The notes below the pieces were generated by a model. That model had not been told where the DNA came from. It searched no databases and saw only the letters and a program-made list of their open reading frames with translations. The translations under genes were made by a program, and so were the position numbers. Shown in pieces: positions 13,270-24,590 of a stretch of 64,000 bases of DNA. Source of the DNA: Grammothele lineata (lineage: Eukaryota; Basidiomycota; Agaricomycetes; Polyporales; Polyporaceae); NCBI GenBank assembly GCA_002150815.3, contig NDFF03000160.1, positions 60,824 to 124,823 on the forward strand. Direction: 5' to 3'. The stretch's first letter is position 1, and the number at the start of each line of letters is the position of its first letter.

Positions 13270-15021
13270 ATGGCACCTCAGGCCAACGCCTCTGAGCTTG
13301 TTGCTTCTCTGAATGCCAAGTACGTCCCTCTATAATTTGACGTGATATGAGTAGACTTTTGTGTGGTTAACGTGTGCTCCCTATTTAGTGTGATGGGAAT
13401 GTACTGTGACGTTGCAGTAGCAGGCAAGCACTTCACTTGAGTGCAGCATGGCTTTATTTAATGGTATAAGTTGTTCCAGCGCTCGTCTCCTATGAGTACA
13501 TACGCACGTTGGACGCCGAGGTAAAGTATTTCTGGTCCACCAATATCACAGGCGCCGTAGCGCTCTTCTTCGCCAACCGATACCTCAACCTTGTCTCCGA
13601 ATGCATCACTCTCATGGTCTCAGATTTTGATAGTTCCATCCACTCTTTGGTACGTTGTGCTCAAGTAGTTCGCATAGGATCACTTTTATTCATGGCCCGT
13701 ATACGTCGTGTGCATGTCTTCCAGCTTTCCCATGTAAGTACGTATGAGATTATAATCCACAGAATGCTGATATCATCGCGAGCGTAGAAGACCTTGAGTT
13801 TGCTTATGTACGTTCTATGGGCAGGTACGCACCGGTAAAATCTGTGCATATAGAACTGATGTTGAATGTGATCGAGCAGTATTCTCCGCAATGCGAGTCT
13901 TTGCCCTCAGTCGAAGTCGCTTCCTTGCTGCACTCGTATTTGCCCTTTCCACGGTATCATTTGTATTAAACGTGGTGCGTTTCAGTCGAGGCATGTATTG
14001 TCTGTTCATATCCTGAACCATAATGTCATTTCACACTCAGTATCAAACCACCACCCTTTATTTGGTCGAGGTCTCTGACATTGTATTAGGGCCGAGCTCC
14101 ATGGTGTCTATAGCAGACACGAGGATGTAGGTGTATATAGTTCCCGAAGATATACTGTACACTGATGCGCTGTTTGCAGATGTACGTGTACTCTGACTTC
14201 CAGCGTACTGCGATACCAACGCCTGTAATCTCTTCCAGTTACCGCTCTCTCTCGGTTGACTTTGATGATGGCCGACGGAATCGTCATTGGCATAACCTGG
14301 TACAAACTACGAACACGACAGACGAACCATACCGTACTGGGCGGAAACACACTCTCAAGTATCCTCTTGGTCGACGGTAAGACCTGACCTCTTATCGTCT
14401 AAGCAACGTCATGTTTATACAAACCTTGGGGTGCGCAGGGACAATATACTTTATGTATGTATTCCGTGTCAGAGTAATATCCCAGCCTGAAGCTCGTGAT
14501 GTGTTTCCGACTACGTAGCACCCTGATTACCCTCCATGCTCTACACCTCACTTTGACGCTATTCTCCGAGGTGCGCAGGCAGTGCTTCCGCTTGCTGAAC
14601 ATTTGTTAACATCGTATCAAGGTGGCCGACAATAAACAGAACGTCAGCGTTATTACAGTGTTTACTGACCCGTACGTGCCTGAATACTCGCCGCGCAAGC
14701 ATCCGTCGCTTCCGGCTTCTGAACTCACGAGGTTGCGCATGCAGATTGACATCGATACTCGTCTCGCGCTTCATGCTCAACCTACAAGCCGCGAACAGGG
14801 CGTCCGCCCACGCTTCATCGAGCGGAGACGTCGACTCGATCGTCTTCAATAGAGTCGTGGGTTCGCTTGGAGCGTCGATCAGCCCCGATCACTTCATCGC
14901 TGACGATCCCGAGGATGACGATGACGGAGATGGTTTATATAGCACGGAAGTACTTGCAGCGCACCCGCCGGAGAACGAAGAGCCTAGGAGCGAAGGAGAT
15001 CTTGAGGAGAGCGTCGCTTGA
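13270..15021 (+). CDS. DUF6533 family membrane protein, copy 3
   Basis: Exon 1 is 50 nt (MAPQANASELVASLNA), exon 2 is 13389-13423 (35 nt, reads VMGMYCDVAVA) and ends at a GC donor (CAG then GCAAGC). Exon 3 holds LVSYEYIRTLDAEVKYFW and the membrane stretch FFANRYLNLV. Later landmarks are LMYVLWAG, VFSAMRVFALSRSRFL, SRLTLMMADGIVIGITWYKL, the 16-nt micro-exon 14439-14454 (GTIYF), a TLITLHALHLTLTLFSE exon and VADNKQNVSVITVFTDP. The last exon ends in an acidic tail with a run of Asp/Glu (PEDDDDGD) and stops at 15021. Frames join across all junctions I checked, so it looks intact. Confidence 0.87.
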
Positions 15022-16258
15022 TGCAGACGATGAGCAGCGTGGGCCGAATCTTTCCTGGCGAAGTGAATTTGGGGGTTAGCAGTAACTATCTCATGGTCTG
15101 GAAGCATCCTGACGATCTTGTATTCATCCATGCTTCTTCTCTGTTCTTCTGTGTGGTCTTGTATTGCACTGGTACAAATCCTAACCACTATTCTATGTAT
15201 TTAGAGGACATGGTGACACAGCGTTTGGTAAGAATATCTGCCGAGATTGAAGAAGGATTGTCTCAGCAAGACATTAGTGAAACATGCGCTAGATACGCCC
15301 CTGTGATCATATACGTTATGTATACGGACAGGTTGAGTCATGAGAGAGCTTCAGCTGTGCAGCCTCATGCGAGAAGATGACAACGCATCTTCATATCAAG
15401 ACCTCCACACAACCAAGAAACAGAACACCTCAGTGCGGCGCACTAGCGCAAATGATGAGCGGCCGTGGAACGGTAGACAATGAGCGTATTTTCCATCGTG
15501 CTAGAAGAGGAAGATGTGTGCGACGTCGGTATAGGCTACTACTTCTACTCAACTGTACGCAGCCCGAGTCCACAAGTGAACATAGCATTGAGAATCGCCA
15601 AATATAGATGACAAGCGTGTTCACTCGTGGGCTGGCGTATTGAGACGTACGTCGGAGCGAGCCCGGAGCTGCGAGTCCTGTCTAGGGTGTTTGGCTCCAT
15701 AGCATCAAAACGATGCTTATACTTACAAAATGTGTTTGGAAACGCGTAGCTAAGTAGGTGGAAGTAACTGACGTACGTGTCGTACATGAAGTCGGAGGTG
15801 ACGCATGTGCTATTCAGAGGTACTGAGCGCGGAAGGAGGGAATCATCTCAGAGCTCGAGGGCGAAGCCGGACAATGCCCATGGAAGAAGGGTCAGAGGCG
15901 AGTGCAAGAGTACGGGGAGTCTTCAAACAGCATAAAAATGATCCGGGGAAACGGCTGAGAAATAATGGCGTACCATGTCCTACCACGATATCCAGGATGG
16001 TTGAGACTTGAAGAGCCCGCTCTTGTGGATCCTCGGTAGCTAAAAGATATCAGAGACGCGGCATCTGAGGGACGAGGGGAAGGCATAAGTACTGCTCGTG
16101 TGCATAACCTCCACAGCGCGCGTAAGTTCCAGGACACGATTGCGGCTGCAGAGAGACCCTGTGGATGAGATCGACGAGACCGTTCGAAGAGGGAGAGCGT
16201 CGAGCGAGGACCGGTTGCCCGGGCGCGTCACAGCGAGGTCATAAGCGCTCTGCCCACA

Positions 16259-16312
16259 CAGATCTTATCTTGCTGACTCAGCCCCACCCCACCGGCATCT
16301 CCGCGGCACAGT
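16259..16312 (+). promoter_or_regulatory. Spacer block with TGACTCA core (block 3)
   Basis: AGATCTTATCTTGC then TGACTCA at 16274-16280, followed by CCACCGGCATCTC as in block 1. About 2 kb upstream of copy 4. Confidence 0.3.
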
Positions 16313-16696
16313 CAGTCCTCCAAGTCCGGCCTTTCACGCGACGGTGACGGCGCTCACCAGAACACTCGTCCGCACGCAGACGTACCTGAAGCGACGAGAA
16401 TGCACGGAAAGCGTTTGGAGGTGCCTGCAGGATCCAGAAAAAGCATGTTCAACGTCGTAGTGATTCATCATCACGATATCCCGAACCATAACACGGTACG
16501 TCGGCGACTCTACATTGGGGCAAGGGTGGGCGGGCCCGGGGCTTGAGGCAGCCGCCCCAGCTGATTTTCGAAACTCAGGAAATCAATCGTACCACCTCAC
16601 AAAGACACAGCTGAGTAAGAGTAGGTATTTCCTCCTCGTAGTCTTGACACATCAGTAAAACATGCGCCGGTCTAACGGCGCCTATGTTAGAGTCAG

Positions 16697-16768
16697 TAGA
16701 CTCTGTTAGACCCTTTTAGACCCCGATAGACTACGTAGACGCCAGACGCGTTAGACCACTCTGTAGAC
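16697..16768. repeat. Cluster of seven TAGAC pentamers
   Basis: TAGAC starts at 16697, 16707, 16717, 16727, 16736, 16752 and 16764 on the + strand. The first four are exactly 10 bases apart, about one helical turn. The surrounding bases vary (GTTAGACC, TTTAGACC, GATAGACT), so this is a phased motif cluster rather than a simple tandem repeat. Confidence 0.6.
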
Positions 16769-17861
16769 CCTAGTCGGGCTCAGCGCCTATTCCGCGACGA
16801 GAGTACCCCCCGGGCCTTGTGCGCGAGTTTCACGATTTCTCGAAGGCGTATGGCATTAACTAAGTACTGTAACACATGCATAGGTATATATGTAGCTATG
16901 GGGAACAGATTATAGCAAAATAGCCGAGGGATATCCGTATGACGAAGCCACACATGCACGCTACAGACGTTGAGGATGCTTGAGTGTCCGTGCGAGATAG
17001 CAGACCATGAACGATGCACGCATGGCAGCAAATGCGCGAGGGGGATATGGAAACGCATAAACGCCGCATTCGAAGCATCGACGCGGGGTGGGGAGGGCGC
17101 AGAACCGGGGACGAGACGAGGGAAAACAACACTTATCACCGGGGGAGTGAGGGGATTGCCACATGTAATATAGCTTCGCTCCGGCCGTTCCTCCGTCCTT
17201 GCAGTAGAAAAAAGGATAGGAGGGCATGGTACAACTTACCTCAGGTGTTCTAGACGATCGTTCCCGTGTCTGTAGCCCAATGCTCCCTTTCCAGCCTGCT
17301 CCCCCACCATCACACCCTTTGCGGCATCCCCACCATCCCTGAGTCCGTTAATCATGTCCGGCGGCGCTTGAGCATGCTGGGAGGTATACAATGATCCAAC
17401 TTGATGTTGGTAATCGGCCAGAGGGTGGGGAGGGGGGAGGCAACCTTGTACGCTGACGGTTTTGCCAAGAGCTCACGCTCCTGTGAGAGCCGAGAGCAGC
17501 GCGCATTGAGAAGGCCGTCCTTACATGAAATCTTCACCTGTCCAGCTGAAATTTGATACGCACTTACTAGGGGATGTATAATTATCTCCACTACCCTTCG
17601 CATCCTGCTACACGTCGCTGTCCCTCACCCCACTGAGCAAGCCCGCCTCGGATGTGATTTCTGAGCCTTGAAAGCCGAGCCAACTTGAACACGTCATTCT
17701 CCCGTCTATGCGACGTCAAAGCGTGGTGTATGGGATTTATGATGTTCATAGACAAAGAAACGAAGAGTTGAGAAGCATAGGACGGCGCGGGGGAGTGATG
17801 AGTGCTCGAATCGAACGAGGCCGAGGGAGAGGATGCAAGCGCCTCACCCGACGCGGTGGCT

Positions 17862-17915
17862 GCGTCTACGAGGTCTACCGGCCCGGCGCGTTTAGACCGG
17901 TAGACCTGTAGACGC
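17862..17915. repeat. Inverted repeat with TAGAC/GTCTA arms
   Basis: The left arm 17862-17881 and right arm 17897-17915 are reverse complements apart from one inserted base; the inner 10 bases (GGTCTACCGG / CCGGTAGACC) match perfectly around a 15-base loop. The arms contain the same GTCTA/TAGAC pentamer as the cluster at 16.7 kb. It could form a hairpin, be one end of a decayed mobile element, or be a protein-binding palindrome. Confidence 0.55.
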
Positions 17916-18295
17916 CTGCACTTCTCCTGATGCAGCAGCGAACAAGGTTACGTAGTGGACAAATATTGCCCAGCGTTCAACTTAAAGGCGTGTTTGGGGT
18001 GGCTCTGTCTGAGTACCGCCACTCCCGTCGCGCCCACCGAGTCCGGATATCAAACCCCAGTATGTCGGCCGAAAGCGTACCACAACACGTAAGGTCGGTA
18101 GCTATCGTTTCATCTAGCAGCCAGATCCTCACGCGCAGCTTGATTAGGTTGTAACATGTAGGAATGCGTGCCGCCGAAAGCCAGCGCCGGTAGTATTTAG
18201 ACGGAGGATGGCGCGTAAGCCGTGTTGTCTGTTCCCTAGAACCATTTAGACTGACAATAGACATCTAGGCATGTCCCTCAGGGTGAACAGTCTGG

Positions 18296-19991
18296 ATGAA
18301 CAGCGAGTAAGTGACTTTGTATATCTCGAGAGCCAATTCCTATTTCGCTGACACAATCGTGCTTCTTCGAAGTATTGTAATGGCATACTCAGCGCTTGGA
18401 GCATCAGGCAAGTCTTTCAATACAAACGCAACGTCGCCACGAACTGATCTGACTGCGCCAGTGCTAATTCTCTACGAACATATACGCACGTTTGATACCG
18501 AAGTGCAATACTTTTGGTCAACGAATATCACCGCCGCCGCCATCATGTTCTTCGCCAACCGATACCTATACCTGTTCGCACAATGTGTTCTTGTCATCAT
18601 CCGGGACATGAATCACTCCATTTCTTCCACGGTGCGTCACGCCATAGCGAGTTCGAGATATCGAGATTTCGTTCACGATGAATTTTTATTAGGGGTAGGC
18701 TTGCCGACTCATGCACGTCCAGATACATTAGACTCAGGAACTACAGTCTCATAGCTTTCTCGCGAGCACAGATTGCTCTGGACCTGTCAGTGTACACCGT
18801 ATGGGCAGGTACGAAGCCATTCATATCCCCTTGTATGAGCCGTCCCTCTACCATTATTGGACAGCGTTCTCCACAATGAGAACCTTCGCCCTCAGCCAGA
18901 GTCGACTCCTAGCCATGTTTGTCTTCGGCTTCTCTATCGTATCAATTGGCTTAAATCTGGTATGTTGTAACAGAGAAGCGTCAGATATCCTCAGATTATT
19001 AGGCTCAATAACTTGGTGACACCGCTTCTAGTATTGGATCACGACACCCGCTGTGGCTGGTGTCTCTGGCTTCACTTGGGACGTAGTACCATCGGAATCT
19101 CCAACTAACATGAAGATGTGGGTGTGTATAGTTGTCTGGAGCGCTATACGAGCTGATTTATGGCCCGAAGATGTGAGTATTGTCGCAACCTCAGCATATC
19201 GCAACCTATAAACTCAAATACTCTCCAGTAGCTACCATTGCTCGCTCGACATTGATTGCATCTGACAGCATTGTCATCTGCACTACGTGGTACAAACTTC
19301 GCAAAGAAAGAGTGCATCGAGTGCTTGGCAAAAGCACACTTTCAAGCATACTCCTAGTCAACGGTGAGACACACACTTTCATCTGCGTGTCGAGTCATAG
19401 CGCTCACGCAGGTCTACGAGCTCTTAGGAACCTTGTACTTTATGTACGTGTCTCTCGCGCCTCGATATTCAAGAATATCACGCCAAAAATCATAATGTCT
19501 CGGGGGTAACTCAGAGCTCTTTTTGTCCTTAATGTACTTGATTTGTGTCTCATACTGCTATCCGAAGTACGCACACCACCATATACTTCATTAAATACTG
19601 GCTCACGTTGTATCTAGACGGCATCCGGTAGGGAAAGTATCACCTTGATTACACAATTTATGGGCCCGTACGTGCTCAATCAGCGTACGCTTCTCTGGCT
19701 CTACTCTCATCAGATATTTTGCCCAGCTTAACATCAATACTGCTTTCGCATTTCATGATCCATCTTCAAGCAACAAACAGGGCATCTGCTCGCGCGTTCT
19801 CGAGCGGAGACCTCGACTTTATCGTCGTCAACCGGGAGGCGTTACGCGAAAGATCAATCATTCCCGACCGCACCACTGATAGCGACATAGAGGATGGTGG
19901 AAGCGGTACACATAACACGAACCACTCCACGGCATCGCTTCCAAGGGTTGTAGAGGATGAGGGCGAGGAAAGGATCGCAACTATCGCTTGA
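18296..19991 (+). CDS. DUF6533 family membrane protein, copy 4 (shortened first exon)
   Basis: The 35-nt second exon (18373-18407, GC donor GCAAGT) and all later exons are intact: LILYEHIRTFDTEVQYFW, FFANRYLYLF, VYTVWAG, VFSTMRTFALSQSRLL, YWITTPAVAG, ARSTLIASDSIVICTTWYKL, the micro-exon 19428-19443, ALFVLNVLDL, and LTSILLSHFMIHLQATNRAS to the stop. The usual 50-nt first exon with its MASQ-like start is not present. The best start I can find is ATG 18296, an 11-nt exon (Met-Asn-Ser plus two bases) with a perfect GTAAGT donor in the right phase. The next in-frame ATG is 18380, inside exon 2. The copy therefore lost about 13 N-terminal residues but keeps an open frame. Confidence 0.78.
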
Positions 19992-22372
19992 TATTGCGTT
20001 GACTACGCGAGGCTGGGGGAGGGGACGAGAGGAGCTGTCAGTGTTTGTTCCGAGCGGGATTATTGCGCACAATGAACCTACACATAATCAGCACTCGAGC
20101 GTTCAGTCCTCGCCTCGAAACATACCCGCATGTAAGGCTCAATGGAGACGCGTGCTGCGTACTGATCACAAAAATCATGGGCTTCTTCCTTTGCGGTCTG
20201 AGTTTGCTTCGGAGATCGTGCGAAGAGGGACTGCGTCAGTCGCGAAGATCCAATTGGCTATGTCGTGGCTCGCACCTCTGGGTAACTTGCACTGACGTTG
20301 TTCCCTTTAACGACGCGGTAACGTGTACAGGGCAAAGTAGTAAGCAACGCATGGAGAGAGCGGCGCGGGTGCGCATGAGCTGAGGGACTCATCTCGCGTG
20401 GTGGTAGTACAAAAGGATATCTGGCGACCGCAGTACAATATGCGCGCTTACTATCTACGAACGCAGCTCCACAGAGAGCAGCGCTCGCGCGCTGTAGGCT
20501 TGGACTCGGAGAGAGCGATTTGCCAGAGCGCGACGCTGTGAGGAGTCGTAAGCGCCCCGGTAGATCGGGATCTTATCATGCTGACTCAGCTCAGCCACCA
20601 GCATCTCTGCCGGACTCGATGTCCTCGACCGTGGTGACCACGATGAGTCTCTGGCGATCCCCCTTCACGCAGGACGTAAGTCGGGTTTGTAAACGCGGAC
20701 GCGGCGGTGGCGGCGATGACGACGTGGTGGAAGAACATCGATGACATGTTGTACATCTTCCTTCATGTCCAGCTAGATTCCCCATCACAGCATCCGTCAC
20801 AGGCGCGGCTCTCAGGTTGCAAGACCAGTCAGTCAGCAAGATGGGAGACGACCGGCACTGAACTAAGATCGAGATTGAGTGGAACAGTGAGTTCTCTGTC
20901 TGATGATTGGTACCTTGGTGCCTCTACTGACCTTCAATCCTTTTCGTTCAAGTTGAGCTTTGATTTGCGTTCGGACACAGCTGCCGTGAGGGTTATGATT
21001 AACGGGTTTATTAAGACATTTGCCCCTACGAATATCACGAAGCTGAGAGCTGAAGCTCTAGGAAAAGTGTCAAGGTACGACCACTATCTGTCTTGTATGA
21101 AACCTGTGACATGCCGTCTTGAGACCCTCAGGCTCACCACTGAAGCCCAAGCAAGTCCGTCGTGCGCTGACACCGAGCCCTTGCCGCCAAGCATGAGACG
21201 CGTGAGTTTTCAACCTGATAGTTGGTGCGGCCCATCTACTCGCTCTCTCTTCCTATGTGTTTAGTATCTGCCTTCGGCTACACCTTGGTCGCGCTCGGAC
21301 ACAGCCGCCGTGATGCTGCTGGCTAGCAGTGATCCAGACATCGCCTGAACTCAAGCGGTGTAAGACTCGTCTAGTCGAGTGTGAAATCACTATCAAATCA
21401 CTTACGGTTTTCATCAGTACGTCCATCCACACGTACACGAAACTGTAAGCTGCCGCTCCACGAAGAGCAGTGAGGTACGACGGCAACCGGTCTTCTACAA
21501 AACGCGGGATATCACAGAGCACACACGGCGCAGCAACCAACTGATCGTCGATGACGATGACTCCCGGCTTATCATCGGGCTCGTGTTGGACGTTCCCAAC
21601 TGCGTCTTCTCTTCGACTTCTGTGGCCAGTGCGCTCTTCTAGTGGCGGTACTATGATTTGTTGTGAATTTGAACTGAGAATACTTATCGTAGACGTCCAT
21701 CTCGCCTCGGGAACGCGATGAAGGTCGTGCTTCTCCAAGCGTGTCCTTCAGCTACGTCAGATGGTAGTGAACCACTTCTCCACAACCATCACTCGCTCGA
21801 TCAGCTGACGCTCAGCATAGCAGACACACCATGAGTTCGGATGTTACGTGTTCATCTCATGTGAGTAGCGACGCCGTCACTCTTCGATGAATGGTTTAAT
21901 ATTCACTGAACGGTTTCGGCCCCTTCTAGCCTGCACATATCTATAGAAACGATAGCTCGACGATGAACATTCGGAATCTGATGTCCGTGGAGGACAATCG
22001 CCCTGGCTGCCACTCTAGTGACTGGTCGAGTGTCCCTCTGCTTCTCTCTGATCCTATGCACGAACTGACCTCTGATATTTCTAGAGAAAATAGTTCTGGG
22101 AACACGATCATTGTTAGAGAAGTGGCACAGGCCTAGTGCTCAAATAGCTGCACCCACTCAGACAGATCGAAGGTATGATGTCCTGATCAGCTTAGCCGCA
22201 TGCGCCATTAGAAGTTTCTGAGGTGACGTCTCATCTGCTGATGATGTAGTTGTCTGCGAATTAGAACAACATCTACACACGCGCGCTTTTCGGCAACCGG
22301 GAGTACTTATAGCGACGTCTTGCATTCGTAAGTAGTCACTTTTCCTGTTCATTGCTGTCATTTCGACTGACC
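19992..22372. other. Spacer between copies 4 and 5, no gene recognised
   Basis: 2.4 kb. Contains the fourth TGACTCA block and weak matches to the other spacers around 20.3-20.7 kb. Open frames at 20.7-21.7 kb on both strands show no recognisable domain. Confidence 0.55.
20567..20618 (+). promoter_or_regulatory. Spacer block with TGACTCA core (block 4)
   Basis: GGATCTTATCATGC then TGACTCA at 20582-20588, followed by GCTCAGCCACCAGCATCTC. About 1.8 kb upstream of copy 5. Confidence 0.3.
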
Positions 22373-24130
22373 ATGGCCACACAAGGCACTACCTCTGAGC
22401 TCATCGCCGCATTGGACACCAGGTACGCCCCTCCATAGTTTGATGTGCTTCTCGCTGACTTCTGTGTGGCACGTGTGTTCTCTCTACCCAGTTTAGTGGG
22501 AAGTTACTGTGAACTCGCAGCATCAGGCAAGTAGTTAGGAATATGCATATCATGACATTGCTTGCTGACTTGCGCCGCTCTAGTACTCGTTCTCTACGAA
22601 CATATGAATACATTTGACGCCGAAGTGAGGTATTTTTGGTCGACCAGGATCACAGGAGCCGTCGCCCTCTTCCTCGCCAACCGATACCTCAACCTGCTTA
22701 CTATAGGTGTTCTCGTTATTGCGGTAGATTTTGATATTTCCTTATCTGTTCCGGTGGGTGGTTTTCCAGCAACGTAGAAGCGATCTTCTTTCGTTGACGG
22801 TTCGTCCGTGATCCTAGGGGTAAACTCTTTAGTTCGCACTTTTGGACATACGTTTGATGTTACGACTCACAGCAACCTGGCATTATCGCGCGCTCAAAGT
22901 ACGTTGGATGTGGCGATGTATATTCTGTGGGCAGGTGTGCGCCAGTTCTCATCTTCGTGTCGTAAATCGCTGCTGAATATTCCCTCACAGCGTTCTCAGC
23001 AATGCGCACCTTTGCCCTCAGCCATAGCCGAGTCCTCGCTACGTCGGTTTTCGCCCTTTCCATGGTGTCTGTCGGATTAAATGTGGTATGCTCTAGCCGA
23101 TAATCAGCTGCTCGCGACCAATTGTTGATGGAGATTTCACGTTCAGTATCAAATCACAACTCTTTTTGAGCTAGAATCCTCAGGCATTGCAGTGGGAGTC
23201 AGTTCCACAGTATCCTTAAACGACGCTAGACTGTGAGCCCATACACCTCTTCAAAACCTCATCCGGTGATCTCAAACGTTGTTTATAGGTGTGAGTGCGT
23301 TCCCAGCGACAAATTGTTGCAACTGACGTACATGTGCTCTATCCTAGTCACGGTTCTCTCTCGATCAAGCTGGATGCTTTCCGATGGAATAGCGATTTGC
23401 ACAACTTGGTACAACCTATTCAGAGGCAGGGAGGCCGGTGTACTCGGTACCATCACGCTCTCGAATATTCTCTTGGTCAATGGTGAGATTGTCAGCTACA
23501 AAGAGACACCACACATGACGATAACGTGTGCGTGTATCTTCGTAGGAACAATTTACTTCATGTATGCGCTACGCGATTACTCGACGATTTTGTCTAACCA
23601 TAGATATGTGCTGTGAAATTGTAGAACTCTATTCACCCTCAACGCATTTCACCTGGGCCTCACGCTTCTATCAGAAGTACGCTTCGATTTCTTGACTCAC
23701 TTACTACTTGCCAACAATCTATAATCCAGGCGGCTGACGGCGGAGAGAATATCAGTCTTATTACTGCATTCACTGATCCGTACGTGCTCTCATAATCGTT
23801 TTGTACAAACACAGCTTCTTGGGACTACAGACTGACCGTGGCATATGTGATACCTGCAGCTTGACGTCAATACTCGTGTCGCGCTTCATGATTGACCTTC
23901 AAGCGGCCAACAGAGCATCTACCCATACAAATTCGAGCGGAGACGGCGGCTCTCTCGTCTTCGACAGGGTCGTGGGGTCGCTCGGTGCGTCAATCAACTC
24001 TGATCACTTCGCCGCTGGAGAGCGACAGCACGACGAGGACGGTGGATGTAGCGCGGGCGGTCTCGTCGCTTCAACAACGAATTCGGGAACGTCGGGGACT
24101 GAGGGAGGTATTGGGATGGTTGCCGCTTGA
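22373..24130 (+). CDS. DUF6533 family membrane protein, copy 5
   Basis: Start exon 22373 on (50 nt, MATQGTTSELIAALDT), 35-nt exon 2 reading LVGSYCELAAS with a GC donor (GCAAGT), then LVLYEHMNTFDAEVRYFW and FLANRYLNLL. Further blocks: SRAQSTLDVAMYILWAG, a FSAMRTFALSHSR exon, YQITTLFELE, SRSSWMLSDGIAICTTWYNL, micro-exon 23546-23561 (GTIYF), TLFTLNAFHLGLTLLSE, and AADGGENISLITAFTDP. The last exon starts LTSILVSRFMIDLQAANRAS and ends in a Gly/Ser/Thr-rich tail. The region just before SRSSW is open without the intron expected from copies 1-4, so either an intron was lost or the border differs. It ends 460 bases before the RNA-repair gene. Confidence 0.86.
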
Positions 24131-24590
24131 CAAAAAGTGTCGGCGGTTCAAGGACGGTCGATATTTTCCGCCGGACGGAACGCCAGAACTTAGTGCACGC
24201 CAGGATTGGCAACTTGGCCGCCCTTACTAGGGGGTAGCGGAGACGGCGACGGCAAGGGCCGTGAGGGCGATAATTGTGTAGTATTGATATACACTATCAC
24301 GCACGTATCTGCTTTGGAACTCTTCCGGAGCATGAATGCCAAGAGTCCAGAGTTTGCCATATACACGCGAGCCAAGCCCCAGTGGTAGTGGCCGCACTGC
24401 GGAAGAATATCAAGCGGAGATCGAAAGTTCAGAGATCGACGCCACCAGAGTCATCGCCCGACGCGCGGAGTTGACTCTTGTCTTAATGACCACAGCCTCA
24501 ACGGCCCCGCAAATTTACGACTCGGCCTTATGTAGTGGCGTATCTTCCTCCCAACTTCAAACGTAACGCGGAGACCTCCCAAACTCAGCT
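24131..24590. other. Intergenic gap upstream of the RNA-repair gene
   Basis: 460 bases between the copy 5 stop and the ATG at 24591. The 3' flank of copy 5 runs into what should be the promoter of the next gene. No clear TATA box seen. Confidence 0.5.

Larger units (their letters stand above)
15022..18295. other. Spacer between copies 3 and 4, no gene recognised
   Basis: 3.3 kb without a recognisable gene. It begins with a 3' flank related to those of copies 1 and 2, carries the TGACTCA block at 16259-16312, and from about 16.4 to 17.9 kb holds sequence not seen in the other spacers, bounded by two clusters of the pentamer TAGAC/GTCTA. Short open frames between 16.8 and 17.3 kb have no recognisable product. 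Confidence 0.55.

Noticed and set aside
17790..17870. tRNA-like T-loop (GTTCGATTC) on the - strand
   Set aside because: No matching acceptor, D and anticodon stems could be drawn around it.
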